Assembly: GCA_002342365.1 (NCBI GenBank)
Contig: DDPV01000019.1
Span: forward strand, 1 to 64,000
Direction: 5' to 3'
Source of the DNA: Burkholderiales bacterium UBA2459
GTDB lineage: Bacteria > Pseudomonadota > Gammaproteobacteria > Burkholderiales > Burkholderiaceae_E
DNA length: 64,000 bases
The position numbers and the translations under genes were made by a program. The notes beneath the pieces were generated by a model that worked only from the letters and a program-made list of their open reading frames with translations, was not told the DNA's origin and did no database searches. The stretch's first letter is position 1, and every line of letters begins with the position of its first letter. Positions 35,848-44,691 of the stretch are shown one piece after another.

Positions 35848-37598
35848 TCGCCGTACCGCTTAAACCCTACCCCTTTTTCTTCGGCATCTTGTGGCGTCAG
35901 TTCCGCTACCGAACGCTTGCGCTTGCCTTGTTTGCCGCCGCTGGCATCGGATTGATGGGTTTTGAGCCGATTCTGATGCGCGACCTTGTCGACGCGTTGC
36001 AAAAGCAACCGACGCAAAGCGAAGCGATCTGGCAACTGTTCTTGCTGATTGCGCTGGTCTGGTTTGCCTCAGCCGCCTGCAATCGGCTGCGTGAATGGGT
36101 CGATTTGTACACCGCTCCAGAGCTAAGGCTGAAAGCCCAAATCGAGGTGTATCACTGGCTTGATCAGCACGCGCCTCGCTTTTTTCAGGACCACCTTGCC
36201 GGAAGTCTCGGACAAAAAGTCAAGCAGGCCGGAACCGCTTCAGTTGCGCTCTTGAGCATCGTGTTTGACGGCTTTATCCGGATGGTGGTGGCGATTCTCA
36301 TGTCTTTTGTGGTGCTTGCTGCAGCGCCCGGGTATTTTTTCTGGGTGTTTTTAATTTGGCTCATCGGCTTTGTTGGCCTGTCGATGTGGTTTACCCGCCG
36401 TTGTGTTCCACTTTTTAAAGCTTTCGGTGAAGAAATGTCGGCATCCACTGGCGTGCTCGTCGATATCAACACCCATATGGATGTGGTGCGCGGCAATGCC
36501 AAAAGGCTAAACGAGCGCTTGCGCGTGCTTGACTCGCTGCACGCTGAGCAGGGTGCGTCGATGAACACCCGCCGCTTTTTGCTCTGGATGATGCTGGTGA
36601 TGTACAGCGTGCTGCTTGCCTTTCAGTGCGCCTTCATCGCCATGGGCCTTGATGCATTTTTGAAGGGACACATGGGCGTGGGTGAGGTGGTGATGGTGAT
36701 CTCGCTGGCTGCGATCCTGGTCACCAACGTATGGGCTTTGTCGGGTCAGCTGGTTGGTTTTTTTGAACAGGTTGGCATCCTGGGCGCAGCGCTGGCTGTG
36801 ATTGCCAAACCCCACGACATCCTTGAAGCAGCCAATGCAAAGCCGCTTCAGGTTCGGGGCGGCGAGATCCGATTTGAAGGCGTAAGTTATCAATATAGAA
36901 ACGGTCAGCATTTGTTTAACAATCTGAATTTGCACATCGGTGCTGGCGAGCGCATCGGCCTGGTGGGGCCATCAGGCGCAGGCAAGAGCACGCTGACCAA
37001 ACTGATTCGTCGTCACTACGATATTCACGCCGGAAGGATTCTGATCGACGGCCAGGACATCGCACAGGTGACGCTGGACTCTTTGAATCTGGCCATTGCC
37101 GATGTGCCGCAGGATCCAGCACTCTTTCATCGCAGCCTGCGCGAAAACATCGCCTATGCAAAACCCGATGCGCCGGAGGCTGAGTTGTGGGAGGCAGCAC
37201 AGTCGGCCCATTGCGAACCGTTCATCAACAACCGAAATGAAGGGCTTGATGTGATCGTCGGCGAGCGCGGCGTGCGCTTATCCGGCGGTGAGCGCCAGCG
37301 GGTCGCGATTGCGCGCGCCTTTGTGAAGAATGCGCCGATTCTGATTCTCGATGAGGCAACGTCGGCACTGGACTCGCAAACCGAGTCCTTGATTCAAGAT
37401 GCAATCGATCAGCTATGCAAGGGTCGGACGGTGATCGCGATTGCGCATCGGCTGTCAACGCTTGCGCGCATGGACCGAATCCTGGTCATGGATCAAGGCA
37501 GGATTATTGAGTCGGGCACCCATGACCAGTTGCTTGCCGCTCAGGGCCACTACGCACTTTTGTGGCAACGCCAATCGGCTGGATTCATCGGCGCATGA
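35844..37598 (+). CDS. ABC exporter, fused membrane and ATPase domains
   Basis: Half-transporter of 584 aa: six membrane helices in the first 330 residues (type I exporter fold), then an ATPase domain with Walker A GPSGAGKST (near residue 374), Q-loop DVPQDPALF, signature LSGGERQRVAIARA, Walker B ILILDEATS and the switch histidine in IAIAHRLST. It probably works as a homodimer. No ATG fits; the TTG at 35844 overlaps the moaC stop (TTGA), implying translational coupling. It resembles lipid or multidrug exporters of the MsbA/MdlB type; the substrate cannot be assigned. Confidence 0.9.
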   Translation: MIAVPLKPYPFFFGILWRQFRYRTLALALFAAAGIGLMGFEPILMRDLVDALQKQPTQSEAIWQLFLLIALVWFASAACNRLREWVDLYTAPELRLKAQIEVYHWLDQHAPRFFQDHLAGSLGQKVKQAGTASVALLSIVFDGFIRMVVAILMSFVVLAAAPGYFFWVFLIWLIGFVGLSMWFTRRCVPLFKAFGEEMSASTGVLVDINTHMDVVRGNAKRLNERLRVLDSLHAEQGASMNTRRFLLWMMLVMYSVLLAFQCAFIAMGLDAFLKGHMGVGEVVMVISLAAILVTNVWALSGQLVGFFEQVGILGAALAVIAKPHDILEAANAKPLQVRGGEIRFEGVSYQYRNGQHLFNNLNLHIGAGERIGLVGPSGAGKSTLTKLIRRHYDIHAGRILIDGQDIAQVTLDSLNLAIADVPQDPALFHRSLRENIAYAKPDAPEAELWEAAQSAHCEPFINNRNEGLDVIVGERGVRLSGGERQRVAIARAFVKNAPILILDEATSALDSQTESLIQDAIDQLCKGRTVIAIAHRLSTLARMDRILVMDQGRIIESGTHDQLLAAQGHYALLWQRQSAGFIGA

Positions 37599-37612
37599 GG
37601 CTTGCACGGGGC

Positions 37613-38509
37613 TCAGGAACGAATGCGCGCAGTTCCATGACTGAGAACGATCCGATCGCGCTCGAGTACTTTGGTCTGAAAGGCCAACTCACCAGGCTCC
37701 TGGAGCTTCCAGATCGCGGTTTCAAGCGTTTCGCCGGGATACACGGGCGAGGAAAAACGCAGTCCGATTTCAACCAGACGCGATGCGTCATGGTCAGCGC
37801 AGCTTGCAATCAGCGATCGCGCAGCAACCCCGAAACTTGCAAGACCATGCAAGATCGGCTGCTTGAAGCCGGCGGCAATCGCCACCGCGGGATCAGCGTG
37901 CAAGGGGTTGTCATCACCCATTAAGCGATACAACAAGGCCGACTCCGGTCGCGTCTGAAGCCGGTGGCTCAGGTCGGGTGCACGATCCGGCACCGCAACC
38001 CTTGCCGCAGGCGCATCGTCTGAGTGCTGCCCTCGGGCTTGAAAACCGCCATCGCCACGCATGAACGTGGTTTGTGTCATGGTGGCAAGCAATGCGCCGC
38101 TTTGTGCATCGCAAAGCTTTCGCTCACTGATCATCAATGCGCCCTTGCCTTCGCCTTTGTCAATCACATGGGTCACGCGGGAATGGCCAAGCACCTCGCC
38201 TTCCACCGGCAGATTTTGATGAAGCATCAAATGCTGCTCGCCATGGACCAGTTTCACCCAATCAATGCCCGTTGCTGGGTCTTTTGCCCAAAAACCCGGG
38301 TAGGCCAGCACCACCGCCATCGTGGGCAGAGCCTGTAAATCAAGCTCATAACAAAACCTCAAAGCCTGCGCATCGCTGGGATCACAGCCTGCGCCCAGCG
38401 AAAGCGCATAAAGCATGGTGTCGCGTTTGGTGTAGCGATGCCGAATCGGCTCAAAGGCCCAGTCACGCAGGCGCTGCGCATCGAAGCGAACAGCCTGATC
38501 GGCGCTCAT
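37613..38509 (-). CDS. MaoC-like hydratase (enoyl-CoA hydratase 2 type)
   Basis: Double hot-dog protein of 298 aa. The second half carries the hydratase-2 motif LMGDDNPLHADPAVAIAAGFKQPILHGLASFGVAARS, including Asp and His of the (R)-specific hydratase active site; the first half (YTKRDTMLYALSLGAG, MAVVLAYPGFW) matches the N-terminal hot dog of MFE-2-type enzymes. It overlaps the SDR gene by 4 bp (ATGA), so the two probably make one functional unit of (R)-specific beta-oxidation. Convergent with the ABC exporter, 14 bp away. Confidence 0.88.
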   Translation of the reverse strand: MSADQAVRFDAQRLRDWAFEPIRHRYTKRDTMLYALSLGAGCDPSDAQALRFCYELDLQALPTMAVVLAYPGFWAKDPATGIDWVKLVHGEQHLMLHQNLPVEGEVLGHSRVTHVIDKGEGKGALMISERKLCDAQSGALLATMTQTTFMRGDGGFQARGQHSDDAPAARVAVPDRAPDLSHRLQTRPESALLYRLMGDDNPLHADPAVAIAAGFKQPILHGLASFGVAARSLIASCADHDASRLVEIGLRFSSPVYPGETLETAIWKLQEPGELAFQTKVLERDRIVLSHGTARIRS

Positions 38510-39417
38510 ACCGGATCCCAGGTAAACACATCGCCAGAGCGCTCCATGCCGAGGAAATCAGCCTGCAAAGCAGGCATAGCATGGGATGCAAGCGTTTGTG
38601 GGCTCCAACCTTCAGAACGATGTACAGACCGTATCGGTCGGGGCTGGCTCATCAAGAAGATTTCGTTGTTGCGAACCGCAAACACCTGTGCATTGACCGC
38701 TTGTGCGGCATCGCTTGCCAAGTACACCGCAAGCGGTGCGATCTTTTCAGGCGTCATTTGCTGAATCTTGGCCACCCTCGCCTGTTGCTCCGGGGTGTCG
38801 GTGGGAATCGATCCGATCATCCGGCTCCAGGCAAAGGGCGCAATACAATTCGATCGCACATGGTAGCGCGCCATATCCAAAGCGATGGACTTTGAGAGCG
38901 CAACCAGGGCGAGCTTGGCTGCTGCATAGTTGGCCTGCCCGAGATTGCCGATGAGCCCGGATGTGGAGGTCATGTGCACAAACGATCCCGATTGCTGCTC
39001 CTTGAACACATTGGCCGCGGCCCGGCTCATGTAGTAGCTGCCATACAAATGCACCTTGATGACCGCATCAAAATCATCGTTACTCATTTTGAAAAAGAAA
39101 CGGTCGCGCAAGATGCCGGCGTTGTTCACCACCGCGTCAAGTCTGCCGAAGTGGCTGATTGCGGCATCGACCATGCGCTGCGCACTCGCCGCATCGGCGA
39201 CCGAATCGCTGTTGGCAAGCGCTTGCGCGCCAAGCGCTGTAATTTCTGCAACCACCGAGGCAGCCGGTCCCTGGTCGTTGCCCTCACCGCTGACACTGGC
39301 ACCGATATCGTTAACCAGCAGCTTGGCGCCCTCCTGGGCCATCGCCAGGGCAATCGCCCGACCGATTCCTCCGCCAGCGCCGGTCACAATCACCACTTTG
39401 TCTTGCATCATGCCCAC
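38506..39417 (-). CDS. SDR oxidoreductase, MFE-2 3-hydroxyacyl-CoA dehydrogenase-like
   Basis: Short-chain dehydrogenase of 303 aa with the NAD-binding TGAGGGIGRAIA, NNAGIL, catalytic Ser in MTSTSGLIGN and YxxxK in NYAAAKLAL. The long VNDIGASVSGEGNDQGPA loop and the C-terminal extension (about residues 250-303) are characteristic of the dehydrogenase part of MFE-2/HSD17B4 proteins. A GGGAG eight bases before GTG at 39417 favours that start over ATGs at 39411 and 39408. Paired with the MaoC-like hydratase by a 4-bp overlap. Confidence 0.88.
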   Translation of the reverse strand: MGMMQDKVVIVTGAGGGIGRAIALAMAQEGAKLLVNDIGASVSGEGNDQGPAASVVAEITALGAQALANSDSVADAASAQRMVDAAISHFGRLDAVVNNAGILRDRFFFKMSNDDFDAVIKVHLYGSYYMSRAAANVFKEQQSGSFVHMTSTSGLIGNLGQANYAAAKLALVALSKSIALDMARYHVRSNCIAPFAWSRMIGSIPTDTPEQQARVAKIQQMTPEKIAPLAVYLASDAAQAVNAQVFAVRNNEIFLMSQPRPIRSVHRSEGWSPQTLASHAMPALQADFLGMERSGDVFTWDPV

Positions 39418-39448
39418 GAGAGCGTCTCCCTGAAGATCAAGCGCTTAT

Positions 39449-39510
39449 CCAACGATCGCTGTGTTGCACAACAAGCATCGCTATGTTTCGACAAGCATCG
39501 CTGTGTTGCC
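39449..39510. repeat. Repeat, 3 x 20 bp, between the SDR gene and mtgA
   Basis: Copies at 39449-39468 (CCAACGATCGCTGTGTTGCA), 39471-39490 (ACAAGCATCGCTATGTTTCG) and 39491-39510 (ACAAGCATCGCTGTGTTGCC). The last two are directly adjacent; a 2-bp gap separates the first. They fill much of the 148-bp gap between two same-strand genes. No promoter or coding role is evident. Confidence 0.85.
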
Positions 39511-39565
39511 AAAGTAACAACCCTTATTTTGCAGCAGGAACCGCGCTGCGGCCCGCCTTGGCGTT

Positions 39566-40255
39566 TCAGGGAACTTGCATTTGAGGCATCCAGCGCAGCA
39601 CAAATTCGGTGCGTGATGCCAAAAAGGCCGAGTCGCGATGTTTGTCGTAATGGCGCGGGCGCGGCAGCATTGCGGCTAGCCTTGCAGCTTGATAGGCGGT
39701 CAGTTGCGAGGCTTGCACGCCGAAATAGTGCCGGGCCGCTTCTTGCGCACCAAAGACGCCAAGGCCCCATTCGGCATAGTTCAAATACAAGTGCAAGATG
39801 CGCTGCTTGTCCATGACCGCCTCGATCATGAGCGTGATCAAGGCCTCCTGCGCCTTTCTCAGGTAGCTGCGCTCGCCGGACAAAAAGAGATTTTTCGCCA
39901 GTTGCTGGGTAATGGTTGACCCACCACGCATCACGCGCCCTTTTTCGCGATTCAGCATCCAGGCTTTTTCGATGGCATCCCAGTCAATGCCATCGTGCTT
40001 GTCAAATCGCTGATCCTCGGCAGCCATCACCGCGCGCTTTAATTGCACCGAGATCTTTTCGTAGGCGACGGCCTGATGCCGGATGACAGCGACTTGTTTG
40101 GCCTGCTCAGCCATAAAGGCTGTCTGCGTCGGATCAACAACCCGAAACCACAGGATCTGAACAAAGTAAAAAAGCTGCAGCAATAACAGCCCACCGACAA
40201 AGGCCAGACTCAGGTAAAGCAACAAGGCCGCAAAGGACAGGCGTTTACGCGGCAT
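39566..40255 (-). CDS. mtgA: Monofunctional peptidoglycan glycosyltransferase MtgA
   Basis: GT51 enzyme that polymerises lipid II into glycan strands. It has 229 aa with one N-terminal membrane helix (AALLLYLSLAFVGGLLLLQLFYF), then AAEDQRFDKHDGIDW (catalytic Glu), GGSTITQQLAKNLFLSGERS, KAQEALITLMIEAVMDKQRIL and YLNYAEWGLGVFGAQEAARHYF. The start overlaps the aroE stop by 11 bp. The gene has no transpeptidase domain, as expected for MtgA. Confidence 0.96.
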   Translation of the reverse strand: MPRKRLSFAALLLYLSLAFVGGLLLLQLFYFVQILWFRVVDPTQTAFMAEQAKQVAVIRHQAVAYEKISVQLKRAVMAAEDQRFDKHDGIDWDAIEKAWMLNREKGRVMRGGSTITQQLAKNLFLSGERSYLRKAQEALITLMIEAVMDKQRILHLYLNYAEWGLGVFGAQEAARHYFGVQASQLTAYQAARLAAMLPRPRHYDKHRDSAFLASRTEFVLRWMPQMQVP

Positions 40256-41114
40256 CGATCGCGCTGCGAAGTTCCTGATAAACCGGCATCGTGTCTGGCA
40301 TCAGGCCCTGCCAGATGGCATATGCATGAGCCGCCTGTCCCACCAGCATGCCAAGCCCGTCGCAAACCTGCGGGCAGCCGGCTGCGATGGCCTGTTGCAT
40401 GAATGCGGTGGGTTGTGCGGCATAAACCATGTCGTAAGCAAGGCCTGCGGCTGCAAAAATGTCAGCCGGAACCTCGAGCGCTTGGGCATTGAGCCCAGCC
40501 GAGGTGGCGTTAATCAGCAAATCCCAGCGCTGACTGCTGGCTCGCGCCGGCAATTCGGCGTAGCTGCAATGATCAAGCCGGGCATGCGACGGGTTTTGAA
40601 CGGCTAAGGTTGTTTGCGCCATCTTGAACTGCTCGACCATGTGGCTGAGCTTGAGGAGATCGCGGTTAACCAGGGTCACACGGCTGCAACCTGCTTCAAA
40701 CAAGGGCGCAAGCACCCCACGGCTTGCCCCTCCTGCACCAAACATCAACACCGAGGCGCCGTGAAGTCCGAAAGCCAAGCGCTGATGCAAGTCATCGACC
40801 AAACCAAGCCCGTCGGTGTTTTCCCCGACAACAAGGCCGTCACGAAAGCTGATCGTGTTGACTGCGGCGGCGGCGACCGCCCGCGGGCCGCGTTGATGAC
40901 AAAGCTCGTAAGCTTCAAGTTTAAAGGGCAGGGTGATATTGACGCCGTCGCCACCCCCGGCGCGAAACGCTTCCAGCACATCGATCAAAGAGCCAGGCGC
41001 GGCATGCAAACGCTCATAGCGAATCCGGTGTCCGAACTGCCTGGCAAAGGCTTGATGAATCGCTGGCGAACGGCTGTGCTGAACCGGATGGCCAATCACA
41101 GCAAAGTGCTTCAT
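40245..41114 (-). CDS. aroE: Shikimate dehydrogenase AroE
   Basis: NADPH-dependent reduction of 3-dehydroshikimate. The 289 aa contain the shikimate-binding VIGHPVQHSRSPAIHQ and NITLPFKLEAY (catalytic Lys), NTISFRDGLVVGENTDGLG, the nucleotide loop GAGGASRGV, LINATSAG and DGLGMLVGQAAHAYAIW. The start at ATG 41114 (MKHFAVIGHPV) matches the family; ATGs further upstream at 41150 and 41252 enter the RNB gene. It lies 22 bp after the RNB gene and overlaps mtgA. Confidence 0.96.
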   Translation of the reverse strand: MKHFAVIGHPVQHSRSPAIHQAFARQFGHRIRYERLHAAPGSLIDVLEAFRAGGGDGVNITLPFKLEAYELCHQRGPRAVAAAAVNTISFRDGLVVGENTDGLGLVDDLHQRLAFGLHGASVLMFGAGGASRGVLAPLFEAGCSRVTLVNRDLLKLSHMVEQFKMAQTTLAVQNPSHARLDHCSYAELPARASSQRWDLLINATSAGLNAQALEVPADIFAAAGLAYDMVYAAQPTAFMQQAIAAGCPQVCDGLGMLVGQAAHAYAIWQGLMPDTMPVYQELRSAIDAA

Positions 41115-41136
41115 GGGTCGGGAAAGGGTGCTTGAT

Positions 41137-43221
41137 TCAGCTTGCGGCATGGCTATCGCCTGTTTCAGACGTCTCGATGCCATCTTGTGCGGCGTTTGGC
41201 TCGGCAGCTTCATCGTCCCAGCCCAGCATCCGCGCCTCAAGCGATAGCTCAAGCCAGTCCATGTTCAACACTTCAACCACAAGGCCCCTTCCGGCATGGC
41301 CATCTGGCATATCGGCCAGGGTGAAAACCAGCGGTGCTTCGCGAAGCCGCGCGCGCTGTTCACGCAGGGCAACGGCGCGCAAGCGCAGCGTGGCTGGCGC
41401 TTGCGCTTGCTGAAGTTGCAGCACCCAGCGCAGCGACCAGAATCGCTCCATTTGCTGTTGATACTCGTTATACGCATCATAGCGTCCATCGAAAGCTGCA
41501 ATGATCCGGTGAAGGTCAGCGTCTTCTTGAATGAAGGGGGCGCGCTGTCGGGTTGCCAGCGCAAGCAGCTGGCGCTGATTCACCAAATCAGCATAACGCC
41601 GCAAGGGTGAGGTTGCCCAAATGTATTGCCCGACGCCCAGACCTTGATGCGCCATCGGATGGGTGCTCATGCGGGCGCGCCCCATCGATTGCGAGCGGAA
41701 AATCCCCGGCAAACGGTTAAGCGCCAGCCAACGCCCCCAGCGGGCATTGGCCAGTATCATCATTTCAGCGACGATGCGATCAAGCGGCGCGTCGCGTCGA
41801 CGCATCTCGATCTCGACCCGCTCGTCATCGATACGAAAATGAAAATCGTTGCCAAAGCGCGGTTCAGGCCGGCCGCGCACAAGCTCTCGATCGGCCTGAA
41901 GCCGCTTTGAAACACGCCAAAGCTGTCCGAGGGCTTGCATGAAGCGATCCTCTAGCACCGGCTGCGGCCAGTGGCCTTGCGCCCAGGCCTCGATACATGC
42001 CTCATCGATCTGGCTCTCAAGCTGGTCGTGGCGCAAATTGGCAAGGATTTGCAGCCGCTCCACGCGTGTTTCCTCCCCGATCACCTCGCATTGGGCGTTA
42101 AAGCGCACATAAAGCGACAAAGCGGGACAGCGTTTTGTCGCATCCAGTGAAAAACAGCGCACCACAGCCTCGGGCAGCATTTGGATCTTTTGGCCCGGTG
42201 CATAAACTGTTGACATGCGTTCGCGCGCAATCGCATCCCAGCGACTTTCGGCGGTCAAAAGCAGCGCGGGCACCGCGATATGGACCCCGACACAAAGCTC
42301 GTGGATCGTCTGGCCATCGGCAGCGTAGCTGATGCGGATTGACAGCGCATCATCGATCTCGGTCGTGCTTGAATCGTCGATTGAAAAGGCTTCAACGCTC
42401 GCCTGATCAAGCGCGTCGATCTGCAGGCGCAGGCTTGCCATCGCGCGCTCAAGCTCAAGCGGTGGATAAAGCGGCTCAAGGCCTTTTGGAAACTGGTCAA
42501 AGGCAAAAAGCTCGCGGTGAAACTGCAAGGGCGATGCAAACTGCCCACAGTCAAGCACCTGTCTGGCTGGCGATCGTTGTCGCTGCTTGCAGGCTGCCTC
42601 AAAAGCGCGATAGGCCAGCGACTGCTTATCGGGCCGCACGAGCAAGGAAAGCGGCCGGATCAAGCCCACCGGACCTTGTGGATCGAGCCAGGCCTCGGGC
42701 CACTGGTTACTGGCTAATTGCTCTCCCCAAGTCTGCACAAGGGCATCTTGCTCGCGCCTGCGCTCAAGCGCCTGAAGCGCCCGGTCGATGTGCTCTCTGG
42801 CCTGAGGACGAAAGAGGCCTTTACCACGCCGCAAAAACCAGATGGGCGCTTCTTGCAGGCACAGGAGCATCGCACAGGCCTGGATTGCGGTGGCCTTTTC
42901 GCCAAAGTACTCGCAAGCGAGCGCAACGAAATCTTGATCTGCATCCATATCCTGCGAGCAAACATCCCAGATAAAGCCCGCGTCGAGCTCGGCTGCCAGT
43001 GTCCTGGCTGCGCCAAGCAAATACTGGGGGGCAGGCTGGGCGAAGCGCAACAGCAAGTGACTGTGCTTGACTTTGCTGCGCCGCCCGCTTGCTTGCTCGA
43101 TTTGAACGCTTGCTGAGGCCTCGGCAAGCAGCCTGCCGCAGCGCAATTGGCCCTCCTCCTCAAAAAGCGCATAAGGGCCTGTCCCCTGCAAGGGACCAGG
43201 CAGCGCCTGCGGCTTGTTCAC
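41137..43221 (-). CDS. RNB-family 3'-5' exoribonuclease (RNase II-like)
   Basis: A 694-aa protein with a central RNB domain (about residues 260-590). The metal-binding loop is SIDDSSTTEIDDAL at 280-293; aligned by eye to E. coli RNase II (TIDSASTEDMDDAL), D282, D290 and D291 are kept but the second Asp is replaced by E288. Downstream blocks YVRFNAQ, FHFRIDDERVEIEMRRRDAP and RARMSTHPMAHQGLGVGQYIWATSPLRRYADLVNQRQL are typical. Cold-shock domains at the N-terminus are not obvious. It overlaps the mpl stop by 4 bp and leads the aroE-mtgA run. Confidence 0.9.
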   Translation of the reverse strand: MNKPQALPGPLQGTGPYALFEEEGQLRCGRLLAEASASVQIEQASGRRSKVKHSHLLLRFAQPAPQYLLGAARTLAAELDAGFIWDVCSQDMDADQDFVALACEYFGEKATAIQACAMLLCLQEAPIWFLRRGKGLFRPQAREHIDRALQALERRREQDALVQTWGEQLASNQWPEAWLDPQGPVGLIRPLSLLVRPDKQSLAYRAFEAACKQRQRSPARQVLDCGQFASPLQFHRELFAFDQFPKGLEPLYPPLELERAMASLRLQIDALDQASVEAFSIDDSSTTEIDDALSIRISYAADGQTIHELCVGVHIAVPALLLTAESRWDAIARERMSTVYAPGQKIQMLPEAVVRCFSLDATKRCPALSLYVRFNAQCEVIGEETRVERLQILANLRHDQLESQIDEACIEAWAQGHWPQPVLEDRFMQALGQLWRVSKRLQADRELVRGRPEPRFGNDFHFRIDDERVEIEMRRRDAPLDRIVAEMMILANARWGRWLALNRLPGIFRSQSMGRARMSTHPMAHQGLGVGQYIWATSPLRRYADLVNQRQLLALATRQRAPFIQEDADLHRIIAAFDGRYDAYNEYQQQMERFWSLRWVLQLQQAQAPATLRLRAVALREQRARLREAPLVFTLADMPDGHAGRGLVVEVLNMDWLELSLEARMLGWDDEAAEPNAAQDGIETSETGDSHAAS

Positions 43222-44591
43222 GACGGCGCAAGCGCTTGAAGCAAGCGCTCGTGGATGCCGCCAAAGCCGCCGTTACTCATCACCACAATCCGATCCAGCG
43301 GCTTGGCCTCAATCGCAATGGCGCGGACCAAAGCATCGATGCTGCCGTGGACTTCGGCTTTGTTGCCAAGCGGCTCAAGCGCGGCTGCAACATCCCAGCT
43401 GATGCCACCGCTGTAGCAATAAACCCGGTCGGCAGCTTGCAGGCTCGGCGCAAGCCTTGCTGCCATCGCGCCAAGCTTCATCGTGTTTGTACGCGGTTCG
43501 ATCACCGCAATCAGTCGCCCGGCGCTTGCCTCGCGCGCTGCGCCAAGGCTTGCCGCAATCGCTGTTGGGTGGTGCGCAAAGTCGTCGTAAACCGCCACCG
43601 AACGCACCGTCCCGCGCAACTCCATGCGGCGGCGCACGCCTCGAAAGCCCGCGAGCTGCTCAATCGCGGCCTCGGGCGCCAAACCCAGGCAGCGCGCTGC
43701 GGTCAACGCCGCCAGGCAGTTGCTGCGGTTAAAGGCGCCCGGAAGTGCAAAGCGAACCTCGCCGAGCCTTTGATCGGCCCAGCACAGTTGCATGCGCTGG
43801 CCGCCTTCCATCGCGCTCGCCTCGGCCACCCAAAAGCCTTGCGACGGATCGCCAAAGCGCTCAAGCACGGACCAACAGCCACGCGCCAACACGCGCTCAA
43901 GCGCTTCATCGGCCAGGCCTTTGGCCGGCAAGACCACAGCGGCGCTTTGCGCCATCGTGCGCAGTAAATGATGAAACTGGGTTTCGATCGCAGCAAGATC
44001 CGGAAAAATATCGGCGTGGTCATATTCCAGGTTGTTGAGCACCGCCACTTGCGGTCGATAGTGAATAAATTTTGATCGCTTATCGAAAAAGGCGGTGTCG
44101 TACTCATCGGCCTCGATCACAAAGGGCGCAGAAGGCGACCCCAGGTGACCGCTCGATTCAAAATCATGGGCCACTCCGCCAATCAAATAGCCGATGTCCT
44201 GCTTTAAGCCTTCTCGCAGCAGGTAAGCACTGAGCGCAGTGGTGGTGGTCTTACCGTGGGTGCCTGCAATCGCAAGCACGGTCCGCGAACCCAGAATCGT
44301 CTCGCCTAGCCACTGTGGACCCGAACGATAAGGCAAACGAGCATCAAGGATCGCTTCCATCAGCGGGTTGCCGCGCGAAACGACGTTACCGATCACAAAC
44401 AAGTCGGGCTTCATGGCCAGCTGATCGGCTGCAAAACCTTCGACGAAGCGAATGCCCAAAGCCTGCAGCTGATCGCTCATGGGCGGGTACACATTGGCAT
44501 CGCAACCGGTGACATGATGTCCTGCCTGACGCGCAATGGCGGCAAGCCCGCCCATGAAGCTGCCTGCGATACCTAATATGTGAATATGCAC
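43218..44591 (-). CDS. mpl: UDP-N-acetylmuramate:murein tripeptide ligase Mpl
   Basis: Recycling enzyme that joins recovered L-Ala-gamma-D-Glu-meso-DAP tripeptide to UDP-MurNAc. It is 457 aa of the Mur-ligase fold, with IHILGIAGSFMGGLA, the ATP loop GTHGKTTTT at 110-118, EADEYDTAFFDKRSKF, NNLEYDHADIF, VYDDFAHHPTAI and VMSNGGFGGIH, all matching Mpl rather than MurC. The start is a GTG (44589-44591). It overlaps the RNB gene by 4 bp. On the coding strand a TAAAAT lies nine bases before the GTG, so the leader may be very short. Confidence 0.96.
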   Translation of the reverse strand: MHIHILGIAGSFMGGLAAIARQAGHHVTGCDANVYPPMSDQLQALGIRFVEGFAADQLAMKPDLFVIGNVVSRGNPLMEAILDARLPYRSGPQWLGETILGSRTVLAIAGTHGKTTTTALSAYLLREGLKQDIGYLIGGVAHDFESSGHLGSPSAPFVIEADEYDTAFFDKRSKFIHYRPQVAVLNNLEYDHADIFPDLAAIETQFHHLLRTMAQSAAVVLPAKGLADEALERVLARGCWSVLERFGDPSQGFWVAEASAMEGGQRMQLCWADQRLGEVRFALPGAFNRSNCLAALTAARCLGLAPEAAIEQLAGFRGVRRRMELRGTVRSVAVYDDFAHHPTAIAASLGAAREASAGRLIAVIEPRTNTMKLGAMAARLAPSLQAADRVYCYSGGISWDVAAALEPLGNKAEVHGSIDALVRAIAIEAKPLDRIVVMSNGGFGGIHERLLQALAPS

Positions 44592-44691
44592 GATGTTCGT
44601 ATTTTATCCCGGCAGCGATGGCGCAGGGCTTGAACGCAGCCAAGCGTTTCGCAGCAGCGGCCTTGCTATTTGAAAGACGCAGGACATCACA

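Noticed and set aside
43089..43967. 292-aa + strand frame opposite mpl and the RNB gene
   Set aside because: Spans two overlapping conserved genes on the other strand; composition is Arg/Ala/His-rich without domains.
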